Positions 7,554-14,998 of a stretch of 15,285 nucleotides of DNA are shown in pieces. The position numbers were made by a program, and so were the translations under genes. How positions within the stretch are numbered: position 1 is the first letter of the stretch; each line of letters starts with the position of its first letter. Under the pieces are notes generated by a model, which was not told the origin of the DNA, did no database searches, and was given only the letters and a program-made list of their open reading frames with translations. Origin of the DNA: Rickettsiales bacterium (lineage in GTDB: Bacteria > Pseudomonadota > Alphaproteobacteria > Methylaequorales > Methylaequoraceae); assembly GCA_002710765.1 (NCBI GenBank), contig PALK01000046.1, positions 33,347-48,631 of the forward strand, given 5' to 3'.

Positions 7554-7628
7554 GCGGGCGTAGCTCAGGGGTAGAGCGTTACCTTGCCAAGGTAAATGTC
7601 GTGAGTTCGAATCTCATCGCCCGCTCCA
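7554..7628 (+). tRNA. tRNA-Gly (GCC)
   Basis: The acceptor arms are GCGGGCG (7554-7560) and CGCCCGC (7618-7624). The D arm is GCTC...GAGC. The anticodon stem TTACC/GGTAA encloses loop TTGCCAA with anticodon GCC, and the T arm is GTGAG-TTCGAAT-CTCAT. The discriminator base is T, followed by genome-encoded CCA (7626-7628). All arms pair. I saw no copy of the tRNA 3' end elsewhere in the window, so there is no sign of an element integrated here. Confidence 0.97.
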
Positions 7629-7775
7629 TATCTGATACTCTATAAACATTACTTCAAACCGGATATGAAATAGTCCCAGGTGAAACTAGAGCTAGTGTCT
7701 TTAATTTTCTCTGAGGAGTGATTACCTCATAAAACATCAAAGGGAAATATTGGTCAGTAATTATCTATAAGTGAC

Positions 7776-8372
7776 ATGTCATTAAGCATTATTATACCTT
7801 TGGCTCCAGGAGACAGCGTTGAAAGCTTATTAAAGAGGTTAGATCTTTTTGGCTATAATCCAATCGTTACCTCCGATGGCAGTAGAGCTAAGAGCCTTAA
7901 TCATGGTGGGAGGGTTGCTGAGGGGAAATACCTATTGTTTCTTCATGCTGATTCTTTCCTTGATGAATCATTTATGATGGCATTACCCAAAATCTCAGAT
8001 GGGGATATTGATACCTTGTATTACTTTAAACTCAGGTTTGACAAAGTGGGGCTAGTTTCCCTGAACGCCATGTTAACTAACTTAAGATGTCGTTTATTTA
8101 ATCTACCTTATGGTGATCAAGGTTTTTTTATTTCTAAAAGATTATTTATCGAAAGTGGTGGTTTCCGAGAGGATGTCCCATACGGAGAGGATATGTATTT
8201 CGTACTGAAATTGAAGAGCTTGGGAAAATCAATTAAAAATATCCCAATCTTTTTAACCACAAGTTCAAGGAAATATGATCAAAAAGGCTGGTTGAGGCTA
8301 ACTCTTGAATACCAGTGGAAATTTTGGAGAATTCTTTTTGTAAGTAAGTTTACAAAGGACAAAAAAATATGA
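7776..8372 (+). CDS. Glycosyltransferase family 2-like, TIGR04283 type (rSAM/selenodomain- or arsenosugar-associated transferase 2)
   Basis: This 198-residue cytosolic GT-A-fold protein has LSIIIPL at the N-terminus, a sugar-nucleotide segment SDGS, then YLLFLHADS (DxD-like metal site). Further on come LRCRLFNLPYGDQGFFI, GGFREDVPYGEDMYF and a terminal TTSSRKYDQKGWLRLTL. The NLRSRLF-LPYGDQG and TSxRR-xxGxLRTTL pattern is specific to the TIGR04283 family. Compared with typical members, the stretch between the first strand's DGS and the RAxxxNxG helix is about 20-25 residues shorter, hence the reduced length. The ATG has no good Shine-Dalgarno sequence (AAGTGAC just upstream). Its stop overlaps the next start as ATGA, so the two are translationally coupled. 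The donor and acceptor are unknown; the arsenosugar label comes from family naming, and no arsenic gene is visible here. Confidence 0.85.
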   Translation: MSLSIIIPLAPGDSVESLLKRLDLFGYNPIVTSDGSRAKSLNHGGRVAEGKYLLFLHADSFLDESFMMALPKISDGDIDTLYYFKLRFDKVGLVSLNAMLTNLRCRLFNLPYGDQGFFISKRLFIESGGFREDVPYGEDMYFVLKLKSLGKSIKNIPIFLTTSSRKYDQKGWLRLTLEYQWKFWRILFVSKFTKDKKI

Positions 8373-9022
8373 AAAAGTGCCTAGTAGTTTTGGCAAAGAC
8401 ACCAGGTTTATCTCCCCTAAAAACAAGGTTAGCTAGTAAAATAGGTATTGAAAAAACTTTAGAATTTTATAGCCTGTGTAAGAGTTGTTTACAACGCCTG
8501 TCACACCCAGACACCTATTCCACTTATTTAGCTACTGGAGAAAAAGAAGGTTCTGAAGATCCATTTTGGTCTAACTTTTCCACTTTCCATGCTGAGGGAC
8601 GGTCTTTAGCCGAAAAACAGAGTTTTATATTTGACAAACTTTTCCCTACTCATAATTCAGTGGTGTTAATTGGTATGGATATACCACAAATTGAACCAAA
8701 ACTGATTGAAACAGCATTTCTGAAGCTAGAGAGAAACGATTTTGTTTTAGGGCCTACTAGAGATGGAGGTTTTTATTTGTTTGGGAGTAACAAAAAGGTC
8801 TGCAAAAAAGTGTGGACCCAAACGCCGTGGAGTTCTAAGGAGACTGCAAAAGAATTTACACGATTATTAGAATCTCAGCCATCGCTTTTAAGAACACTTA
8901 CAGATGTCGATAGATATGAGGATTTAGATTTTGTGGCACAAGAAATGCCATTAAAAATGTCATTAGAGCAAAAGGAAATTGTTTACTGGATCAAAAAGTT
9001 AATCGGGTATACAAATGCCTAG
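8369..9022 (+). CDS. DUF2064 / TIGR04282 transferase (partner of TIGR04283 glycosyltransferase)
   Basis: This 217-residue nucleotidyl/glycosyl-transferase-like protein of the GT-A fold begins LVVLAKTPGLSPLKTRLA, the nucleotide-binding loop (AKxPxxGxxKTRL) of DUF2064. It continues with VVLIGMDIPQI (family: GSDxP), FVLGPTRDGGFYLFG and TPWSSKET, and ends LTDVDRYEDL (family: DVDTxED). These mark TIGR04282, whose members are regularly encoded beside TIGR04283 proteins (established family association). The start overlaps the upstream stop by ATGA at 8369-8372. Family members are thought to act on a sugar phosphate or similar small molecule, but no reaction is firmly assigned. The usual radical-SAM and selenodomain neighbours are not seen within this window. 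Confidence 0.87.
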   Translation: MKKCLVVLAKTPGLSPLKTRLASKIGIEKTLEFYSLCKSCLQRLSHPDTYSTYLATGEKEGSEDPFWSNFSTFHAEGRSLAEKQSFIFDKLFPTHNSVVLIGMDIPQIEPKLIETAFLKLERNDFVLGPTRDGGFYLFGSNKKVCKKVWTQTPWSSKETAKEFTRLLESQPSLLRTLTDVDRYEDLDFVAQEMPLKMSLEQKEIVYWIKKLIGYTNA

Positions 9023-9048
9023 GATAGAATAATTTTGTAAGACTCACT

Positions 9049-9372
9049 ATGGCCTATTACTGTAGAACTATAAAACTTACGTTTATAAGTGAATTTGCAA
9101 AGAAAAGTTTTACTGCTCAACTGAATTCTTCAGTTAATAAAACTGATTTTGAAAGGGGTATGCTACAAAGAATATTTTTTGATACTTCTGAAAATCAGAT
9201 TATCCAAATGTTTGTCTGGCCCAGTAAAAACCATGCCGATGAACGGATGAAAGAAATTGGTGATGAACTTATTAAAAATCTGAGAGATTCTAATGTAAAA
9301 ATTGAGCGATTTGAGGGTCAAGTCAGTGAGTTTGCAATCAATCCAAGTTATAAACTCCCTAGGGAAAGTTAG
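9049..9372 (+). CDS. Small unrecognised protein, possible dimeric alpha/beta-barrel fold
   Basis: This 107-residue protein has no signal peptide, membrane segment or cysteine motif beyond one early Cys. The predicted pattern is strand (TIKLTFI), helix, strand (MLQRIFFDT), strand (NQIIQMFVW), helix (HADERMKEIGDELIKNLR), strand (VKIERFEGQV). That order resembles ferredoxin-like antibiotic-biosynthesis-monooxygenase or stress-barrel domains, but no catalytic residue can be named. It follows the transferase pair by 26 bp and is probably cotranscribed, though the Shine-Dalgarno sequence is weak. It could be an independent gene. Function unknown. Confidence 0.65.
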   Translation: MAYYCRTIKLTFISEFAKKSFTAQLNSSVNKTDFERGMLQRIFFDTSENQIIQMFVWPSKNHADERMKEIGDELIKNLRDSNVKIERFEGQVSEFAINPSYKLPRES

Positions 9373-9398
9373 CAAATGTCAAGATTACTAGAGTATTT

Positions 9399-9447
9399 AG
9401 TCTGACGCCACGTTATTCAATTATTTTGTTGAAGTTTGACCAGACTT
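9399..9447 (+). repeat. Nested inverted repeats in the RND-operon leader
   Basis: AGTCTG and CAGACT are outer 6-bp arms enclosing an inner TTCAA/TTGAA pair, all in the 123-bp gap before the RND gene. CAGACTT recurs once more downstream, near 9473. It could form a long weak hairpin in a leader RNA, or be a protein-binding dyad. No T-run follows, so it does not read as a terminator. Confidence 0.25.
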
Positions 9448-9466
9448 AGAGGATAGACATTGTAAA
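9436..9466 (+). promoter_or_regulatory. Possible sigma-70 promoter of the RND operon
   Basis: TTGACC (9436-9441) matches five of six -35 consensus bases. The best -10 candidate, TGTAAA (9461-9466), matches four of six with a long 19-bp spacer. Position and direction fit a promoter for the gene starting at 9496, but the spacer is poor and the inverted repeat overlaps the -35. Confidence 0.3.
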
Positions 9467-9495
9467 TTTAGGACAGACTTTTACCAAGGTGACTT

Positions 9496-11844
9496 ATGCA
9501 AAAACTTTCTACTCAATATGCTGAAACAATTATCAAAAATAGGATAAAGGTTCTATTTGCTGCATTACTTTTAGTGGCAGTTTCAATTATGGCCATCTCT
9601 TCAAATCCGCTGAGGCACAATAATTCAAATGAAATGTGGTTTTTGCCTGGTGATCCTAACCTTGTGGCCTTTGAAAAACTACAGGATCTATTTGGAAGTT
9701 CTGAATATCTAATCGTTGGCATCTCTGCCAGAGAGAAAGACCAGGATATATTTGAGGCTGAGACACTTATAATGATAGACGAAATTTCTACAATGCTCGA
9801 AGATCATGAAATAGTTGAGCAGGTTAGAAGTGTCTCCAAATATCAGCGGACATATGATAAGAATGGGATGGTAGCAACGGATGACCTGATAGAGGATTTT
9901 GAGGACTTAAGCAGCAACCCAGATTTAATTCTAAACGCTAGAGAAATTATGAAGGGAGAAGAGTTAGCTTTAGACTCAATCATCACATCAGATTTAAAAG
10001 ATACCAGAATTCTAGCTAGAACTGAATATCGAGCAAACGACAATTCACATAAGATCCAAGTCGTAAATGATCTAAGAGATTTTATTAAGGAAAAAAGGTA
10101 TGCAGAAAAAGGCTATAATCTGCGCCTTGGTGGAGTACCTTACATTGGAGAAAGATTTGAAACGATAAGTAATACAGAATTTGGCTGGATGATTCCAACA
10201 CAGGCAGTAATAATGTTTTGTATTTTGGGTCTCATTTTTAGGTCCTTGGCTGGAATGATAGTACCTTGGATTGTCATTGCTACAAGTGCAATTACTTTCA
10301 CAGGTCTCCAAGCAGGGCTTGGGCTTCCAATAACTGTGGTGAATCAAAGCTTAACTCCCATAACAATGCTTATAGGGATGGCAACAGCCGTCCATGTTTT
10401 ATCAGAATTTTACGGTCTTCGTACAAGCGGGTTAAATGCCAAAGAGTCAAGCATTCGGCTTATTGAAAACTTGTTGAAGCCAGTATTTTTCACCTGCCTC
10501 ACTACGTCAATAGGATTTTCTGCCCTATATGTTACTAGACTAGTTCCTGTTAAAGAGTTTGCAATAATAGCGGCTTTCATTCCCATTATTGTATTTTTAT
10601 ATTCAATGACAGCTTTACCAGCAGCACTTAGTTTTTTTTCAAAGTTACCTAAAAGAACGGAAAATACCTTTAAAGGAGGATGGCTCACTCACTTCACAAA
10701 TTCCCTCCCTGATTTTAATTATAAGTACCGAAAAATAATTTCTTCTTTGGGGCTGGTGCTTTTATTTCTAAGTATATACGGCGTTTCTCAAATTAATGTG
10801 GATACAAACATTTTTAAGTATTTTAGATCTGATTTAAAGGTAACCAAAGATCTAGTATATTTTGACGATAGGTATAAGGGTGCAGCCAATGTGGAATATT
10901 TGGTAACTTCCAAAGAACAGTTCTCAGAAGAAGGTCTGGTTAAAGAGCCTGAATTTTTAAAAGATGTTGGGGAATTGGAAGAATTCCTTGAACAGAAGGT
11001 AGACATTGGTAAGGGTTTAACAGTACCCGATTTTTTAAAGCAAATAAGACAGGCTTTTACTGGTGATGACCCTAAATATTATATTCTTCCAGACTCAAAG
11101 GAAATGACAGCCCAACTTTTACTCTTATATGAAAACTCTGGTCCTGATGAAGATTTATCTGATCTAAAAGACTTTGATGAAAAAAATCTTCGTATGACCT
11201 TTCCAATTACTAATATGGATGCAAGCCAGTTCAATGTATTTGTAAAAAATCTTAATGCAGAAATTGCTGATAAGTTCAAGACACTGTCTGTTATGGCCAC
11301 TGGTCCTATGGTTATGTTTCAAGCTCAAAACGAATATACTGATAAAGGAATAACTAGTTCTTTTACAGTGTCGCTGATTTTAATAAGTATAACATTTTTT
11401 ATTTTGTTTAGGTCTGTCAAGTTTGGAGCTATCGCAGTAATCCCAAGCGTTATTCCAATTTTATTGGCAGGTGGAATTGCGACCCTAATGGGTAAGGATC
11501 TTAATCTGGGCTCCCTTATTGTTGGTGCTATGACTATGGGTATAGCGGTAGATGATAGTATTCATATGGTCAGTAGATATAGACTAGCGAGATTGGAAGG
11601 AAGTAATGTGCACCAAGCGATGCAGAGGGCAATGAATGAATCTGGAAGAGCAATCATTACAACGTCAATAATTTTAGTTATTGGATTTAGTGTTTTCCTT
11701 ATGGCGAGTTTAGTTCCTACAATTGACATTGGAAGATTTGCTGCAATTATATTTCTATTGGCATTATTTGGCGTCTTATTTTTTATACCCTCACTCCTAT
11801 ATATTATTGATGGTAAGGATGAAAAGATTGGTGCAAAAACCTGA
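9496..11844 (+). CDS. RND-superfamily permease, MMPL/patched-like (COG1033 type)
   Basis: This 782-residue inner-membrane transporter has the two-fold RND layout. TM1 is at about 18-36, then a large periplasmic domain to about 225, TM2-6 at about 228-378, TM7 at about 413-433, a second periplasmic domain to about 618, and TM8-12 at about 621-775. TM10 carries GIAVDDSIHMVSRY (682-695), the paired acidic residues used for proton relay in RND proteins. The equivalent TM4 stretch, GMATAVHVLSEF, has no acidic pair, so coupling is asymmetric. The length and single-protein form match MMPL/HpnN-like lipid or hydrophobe transporters rather than the roughly 1,050-residue AcrB drug pumps. ATG 9496 is preceded by AAGGTGAC, a good Shine-Dalgarno sequence. 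The next gene begins 16 bp after the stop. Substrate unknown; a lipid-like ligand is inferred from the neighbours. Confidence 0.92.
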   Translation: MQKLSTQYAETIIKNRIKVLFAALLLVAVSIMAISSNPLRHNNSNEMWFLPGDPNLVAFEKLQDLFGSSEYLIVGISAREKDQDIFEAETLIMIDEISTMLEDHEIVEQVRSVSKYQRTYDKNGMVATDDLIEDFEDLSSNPDLILNAREIMKGEELALDSIITSDLKDTRILARTEYRANDNSHKIQVVNDLRDFIKEKRYAEKGYNLRLGGVPYIGERFETISNTEFGWMIPTQAVIMFCILGLIFRSLAGMIVPWIVIATSAITFTGLQAGLGLPITVVNQSLTPITMLIGMATAVHVLSEFYGLRTSGLNAKESSIRLIENLLKPVFFTCLTTSIGFSALYVTRLVPVKEFAIIAAFIPIIVFLYSMTALPAALSFFSKLPKRTENTFKGGWLTHFTNSLPDFNYKYRKIISSLGLVLLFLSIYGVSQINVDTNIFKYFRSDLKVTKDLVYFDDRYKGAANVEYLVTSKEQFSEEGLVKEPEFLKDVGELEEFLEQKVDIGKGLTVPDFLKQIRQAFTGDDPKYYILPDSKEMTAQLLLLYENSGPDEDLSDLKDFDEKNLRMTFPITNMDASQFNVFVKNLNAEIADKFKTLSVMATGPMVMFQAQNEYTDKGITSSFTVSLILISITFFILFRSVKFGAIAVIPSVIPILLAGGIATLMGKDLNLGSLIVGAMTMGIAVDDSIHMVSRYRLARLEGSNVHQAMQRAMNESGRAIITTSIILVIGFSVFLMASLVPTIDIGRFAAIIFLLALFGVLFFIPSLLYIIDGKDEKIGAKT

Positions 11845-11860
11845 GAGGAAGGAAGTTAAA

Positions 11861-12670
11861 ATGAATTTGTCTACCTTTATAAAATTTCTAGGGTCTGTAA
11901 CCCTCATGATGGCACTTTGCGCAAATGCAGGATTTGGATTATCAGCTTTTGAAGTAATGTCAAAGGTGGACTCTAGGTATACTGGAGAATCTGCCATTTC
12001 TGACTGGCGGATGATTTTAATTGATAAAAAAGATAGGAAACGCGTACGAGAAATAGAAATTTTCAGCAAAGATTATTCAGATGTCGATAAATCAATTTCA
12101 TTCTTTAGAAGTCCAGGAGATGTTAAGGGAACTGCTTACATGTCTTATAATTGGGAAAGTTCTTCAAAAGAGGATGATTCTTGGTTATATCTTCCGGCAC
12201 TTCAAAAGGTAAATAGAATAGCTTCAGCTGATAGATCTGGTTCATTTATGGGAAGCGACTTTACTTTCTCAGATATAGATGGATTCGAATTGGAAGATTT
12301 TACCTATAAAATAGTTAAAGATGGTGATCTGGTTGATGGGAAAGATTGCTGGGTCATTGAAGCAACACCTAAGAGCAAAAAGGTTATTGAAAAAACTGGC
12401 TACCTGAAGAGTGTTCAGTGGGTAAGAAAAGACATTTTTTTAGTCGTTAAAAATCGAATTTTGGTGAAAAAGGGTAAGAAAGTAAAATTATTTGCTGCAA
12501 AGGATATAGAAAAAATAAACGGTATATGGACTGCAAAAACCTTGCAAATGATAACTACAAAGAGCAAAAAACTCGTACATAAGAGCATTTTCCAGCTGAA
12601 AAGTATAAAGTATAATACGGATGTGGGTGACGAAATTTTTGCCACAGAAGTAATGCAGCGCGGTCTTTAA
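11861..12670 (+). CDS. Outer membrane lipoprotein-sorting protein (LolA-like, PF17131 type)
   Basis: This 269-residue exported protein has the signal peptide MNLSTFIKFLGSVTLMMALC with likely cleavage after ANA (residues 22-24). The mature part has the LolA/LolB-like half-barrel signature of this family: ISFFRSPGDVKGTAYM, WLYLPALQKVNRIASADRSG (108 onward), SFMGSDFTFSDI and a later CWVIEATPK. Proteins of this family occur repeatedly beside MMPL-type RND permeases and beta-barrels, and probably carry a lipid or lipoprotein across the periplasm (family context). ATG 11861 has the strong Shine-Dalgarno sequence GAGGAAGGAAG. An in-frame upstream ATG at 11723 lies inside the RND gene and would destroy the signal peptide, so it is rejected. 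Cargo unknown. Confidence 0.9.
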   Translation: MNLSTFIKFLGSVTLMMALCANAGFGLSAFEVMSKVDSRYTGESAISDWRMILIDKKDRKRVREIEIFSKDYSDVDKSISFFRSPGDVKGTAYMSYNWESSSKEDDSWLYLPALQKVNRIASADRSGSFMGSDFTFSDIDGFELEDFTYKIVKDGDLVDGKDCWVIEATPKSKKVIEKTGYLKSVQWVRKDIFLVVKNRILVKKGKKVKLFAAKDIEKINGIWTAKTLQMITTKSKKLVHKSIFQLKSIKYNTDVGDEIFATEVMQRGL

Positions 12671-12671
12671 T

Positions 12672-14144
12672 TTGATATATAAAAACTCTAAATTGGTGAA
12701 GATTGAGCTTGTAGCTTCCTTGTTTCTTATGTGTTCAAGCATGCTATATTCTGAGGAAATTGATCTTGATTTAGCATCTGATGATTTTGATTTATTAGAG
12801 GATTTATCATTTGAAGAATTGGAGGCGGACTTGGGGATTAGTAACGAACTTCAAATCTTTACTGAAAATGAGGCTTCGGAATCGAATATTTCTAAAGGCC
12901 CTAGCAGCATCGGGGGTTCAGATACATTTTCTGGCTCAATAATTCAAAGTATCGTCTTTGGGATTGAAAATCCTGGGTCTTTTTTTAATAGGAACAGTCG
13001 GGGCCTAGAGAGGATCCGGACGAATATTAATTTAAGTACAAAAGGCGAAGTCTCCTCTAATCTAAAATACAAATTTGGAGGCTTGGTTCGGTTTGATTGG
13101 GGTGATTGGCAGGAGGAGAAATTTCGATTCGGAGGAAACTCACCTGAACTTAAGTTCAAAGATGTATTCCTAGATTTTTATCCTTCTAACAACATATGGA
13201 TACGAATAGGAAACCAGATTATTGCCAGAGGGCAATTTGATACTCTGTCAATTTCGGATACGATTAACCCTAGAGACTTATCAATACCAGCACAGGGGGA
13301 ATTGTCTGAGTTTCGGCAGCATATACCAGCTATACTTGTCAATTTCCCCTTGTCAGACTTTAAAATTGAAGTAGTAGTAACGCATAATGCTGGAGCAAAT
13401 AATCTAGGTGAAATAGGTAGTGGTTTTGACCCTATGGCTTTGTTTCAAAGCCTTATGGTCCCTGGTGGTAGTCCCTTGGTACCAGTATACCTCAAGCCCA
13501 GCAACCAAACTGAACTGTTTGCGAGATTAAATTATTCTTTCAACGGTGGTGACTTTGCAGTAGTGGTTTCAGATGAAAACTTAAATCAAAGAAACCTAAA
13601 AGGTATAACTGCCACAACTCCCTCTACCGAGCTGTCTTTTGGGTTTGATAGAGTTAGGATGTTTGGGCTCAGTGGAAACGTTGCACGGGGTAATTACTTA
13701 TTTAAATATGAGGGTGCTCACTTTTCAAATATGCCAATAGCAGGGAAAGACCCTACTTCTTTACCTTGGAATAAAAGGGATCAATCCATTTTGGGCTTAG
13801 GTATAGACTACAGTGGTGTAGATAATCTCACTCTAGGCTTTGAAACTGATATAAAACTTACACAAGACTACACCAATGATCTGAGTGGTTCTGAGACATC
13901 TGTTGGACAGTCTATTCAGGCAAGATGGACGGGTTTAAATGATCTCTTGACGATAAATGGTACACTAAGTCGCCTAAATGGTGAGAAAAGCTTTATTTCA
14001 AGTATTGCTGCAAATTACAAAGTTCGCGATGGGTTATCGCTGGGAGGGCGTTTGGTTCAATATCAAGCTAGTTCCGTGGCGGATAGTTTTTACCCTTACA
14101 AAAACCAAGATGTTATAATGTTATCTACTGAATATAGTTTCTAA
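12672..14144 (+). CDS. Outer-membrane beta-barrel protein, DUF1302-like, third gene of the RND operon
   Basis: This protein has up to 490 residues, with a hydrophobic signal (ELVASLFLMCSSMLYS, ending about residue 27 from TTG 12672). An acidic segment follows (EEIDLDL...LSFEELEADL, about 28-54). Then comes a long run of alternating amphipathic strands ending in a terminal Phe (EYSF), the usual BAM signal. Residues 176-203 (WIRIGNQIIARGQFDTLSIS, then DTINPRDL) resemble the DUF1302 pattern of a GRQxxxWGE-like strand followed by SDxxNPxDL. No ATG sits at the proper place. TTG 12672 lies 1 bp after the previous stop, and GTG 12696 would also give a good signal peptide; neither has a clear Shine-Dalgarno sequence, implying coupling to the upstream gene. 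Probably the outer-membrane end of the RND/LolA-like system. The DUF1302 call is tentative; the barrel call is firm. Confidence 0.82.
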   Translation: MIYKNSKLVKIELVASLFLMCSSMLYSEEIDLDLASDDFDLLEDLSFEELEADLGISNELQIFTENEASESNISKGPSSIGGSDTFSGSIIQSIVFGIENPGSFFNRNSRGLERIRTNINLSTKGEVSSNLKYKFGGLVRFDWGDWQEEKFRFGGNSPELKFKDVFLDFYPSNNIWIRIGNQIIARGQFDTLSISDTINPRDLSIPAQGELSEFRQHIPAILVNFPLSDFKIEVVVTHNAGANNLGEIGSGFDPMALFQSLMVPGGSPLVPVYLKPSNQTELFARLNYSFNGGDFAVVVSDENLNQRNLKGITATTPSTELSFGFDRVRMFGLSGNVARGNYLFKYEGAHFSNMPIAGKDPTSLPWNKRDQSILGLGIDYSGVDNLTLGFETDIKLTQDYTNDLSGSETSVGQSIQARWTGLNDLLTINGTLSRLNGEKSFISSIAANYKVRDGLSLGGRLVQYQASSVADSFYPYKNQDVIMLSTEYSF

Positions 14145-14145
14145 G

Positions 14146-14172
14146 TAGCTAATGCTAATATTTTTTTAGCTA
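14146..14172 (+). terminator. AT-rich hairpin after the outer-membrane gene, weak terminator candidate
   Basis: TAGCTAA (14146-14152) pairs with TTAGCTA (14166-14172), starting one base after the barrel gene's stop codon. An alternative GCTAA/TTAGC stem (14154-14170) competes. Seven T lie inside the loop/arm rather than after the stem, so it is not a canonical intrinsic terminator, though its position suits one. Confidence 0.25.
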
Positions 14173-14255
14173 TCAAATTTATTTACGTCTTAAATATCTT
14201 TTAGTATCTATAAGCCTCTTTTTGCTCTAAGACTCAATAAGTAATCGATCTTTAT

Positions 14256-14281
14256 GTGATTAAACTAGATGGTGTAATCAC
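14256..14281 (-). terminator. 7-bp inverted repeat just past the minus-strand gene pair, possible terminator
   Basis: GTGATTA (14256-14262) and TAATCAC (14275-14281) are perfect arms with a 12-nt loop, ending 3 bp beyond the stop of the minus-strand gene at 14285. No run of T follows on the minus strand, so termination or 3'-end protection is only suggested by location. Confidence 0.28.
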
Positions 14282-14284
14282 TAT

Positions 14285-14539
14285 TTATTCTTGCTGCCCC
14301 TCTAAAACATTAACTTTGGCCATGGCTTGTTCTTTAAATTTTTGAAGAATTTCCATAGCTCTTATTTCCTTTCCAGCCATTTTTATATCTGAAAACAATT
14401 CAACAATGACACCAGAATTTTCTGAAGATTTAAATAGCAAAATAGTGTGCCCCTTTACGGTTTCAACTGAGGTTACAGTTTGTATTACAGTCCATAGAGA
14501 GGGAGCTAACAATGTAAAATTAATAACTCTCGCGTACAT
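14285..14539 (-). CDS. Small unrecognised protein, second gene of GYD-domain pair
   Basis: This 84-residue protein, MYARVINFTL and onward, has no signal peptide. Predicted order is strand (ARVINFT), helix, strand (HTILLFKS), strand (VIVELFS), helix (EIRAMEILQKFKEQAMAKV), strand (VNVLEG). That is compatible with a small ferredoxin-like/dimeric alpha-beta-barrel domain, although no family signature is recognised. Its ATG overlaps the stop of the upstream gene by one base (TAATG), so it is translated by coupling and the two products may form a complex. No catalytic residue is apparent. Confidence 0.72.
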   Translation of the reverse strand: MYARVINFTLLAPSLWTVIQTVTSVETVKGHTILLFKSSENSGVIVELFSDIKMAGKEIRAMEILQKFKEQAMAKVNVLEGQQE

Positions 14540-14889
14540 TAGTCATTTTCCACAAATGATCTTGCAGACACATATTCAGTCATTTTTTCAGAGGCTACTT
14601 CATAAATTTGCTTCAATTCTCCAGAATCAAACGCTCGATACCAATTTAGGTCATCAAACATTCCACTTGCTTTTATTATCCCAGTCATTGAAGCCACAGC
14701 TTCGTCATTTGGTGCTTCAAGTAGGGCCACTGCGCTTATTTCTGGATGATTGAGATATAGCATCTCCAAAAGATTTCCACCAAGGCTTTCTACAAACGGA
14801 GCTACAATTTCCTTTCGGTTTTGTGGTTTGCTAACCATTGATGAACTAAATTCTTTACTTGTTTTTCCCAAAACAACATATTTGTGCAT
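14539..14889 (-). CDS. GYD-domain protein
   Basis: This 116-residue protein begins MHKYVVLGKTSKEFSSSM and contains VAPFVESLGGNLLEMLYL followed by ISAVALLEAPNDEAVASM. This matches the GYD domain (PF08734): a strand, a helix with the GGxxxxxY-like turn, and a VVLVEAPDDEAA-like strand-helix. GYD proteins are small ferredoxin-like proteins with no settled biochemical role. ATG 14889 is supported by AAGG 7 nt upstream. The stop overlaps the next ATG as TAATG. The gene diverges from the methyltransferase at 14999 across a 109-bp shared promoter region. Good confidence for the fold, none for function. Confidence 0.8.
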   Translation of the reverse strand: MHKYVVLGKTSKEFSSSMVSKPQNRKEIVAPFVESLGGNLLEMLYLNHPEISAVALLEAPNDEAVASMTGIIKASGMFDDLNWYRAFDSGELKQIYEVASEKMTEYVSARSFVEND

Positions 14890-14949
14890 ATTCGTACCTT
14901 TTATTAAAACTGAATGAATTTCTTTATAATCAAATTCCTGTTAGTTTCT

Positions 14950-14979
14950 TTGACATTTACTTTTTATTCAACTTATAAT
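14950..14979 (+). promoter_or_regulatory. Consensus sigma-70 promoter of the methyltransferase gene
   Basis: TTGACA (14950-14955) and TATAAT (14974-14979) are both perfect consensus hexamers, with an 18-bp spacer. The expected start of transcription is near 14986, only a few bases before the ribosome-binding site (14988-14993) and about 13 bases before the start codon, so the leader would be very short. Confidence 0.8.
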
Positions 14980-14998
14980 TTTTAAAAAGGGGGAAATT

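Noticed and set aside
7554..7628. tRNA-Gly as an integration site for a mobile island
   Set aside because: No integrase, no repeated tRNA 3' end and no change in apparent base composition around it.
7712..7729. TGAGG/CCTCA hairpin downstream of tRNA-Gly
   Set aside because: Only 5 bp, no T-run, and chance occurrence is likely in a leader of this length.
11723..11860. N-terminal extension of the LolA-like protein from ATG 11723
   Set aside because: It overlaps the RND gene by more than 100 bp and would bury the signal peptide; ATG 11861 has a strong ribosome site.
14406..14753. Plus-strand open frame opposite the GYD pair
   Set aside because: It is antisense to a recognisable GYD protein and its coupled partner, has no ribosome site and no family resemblance.
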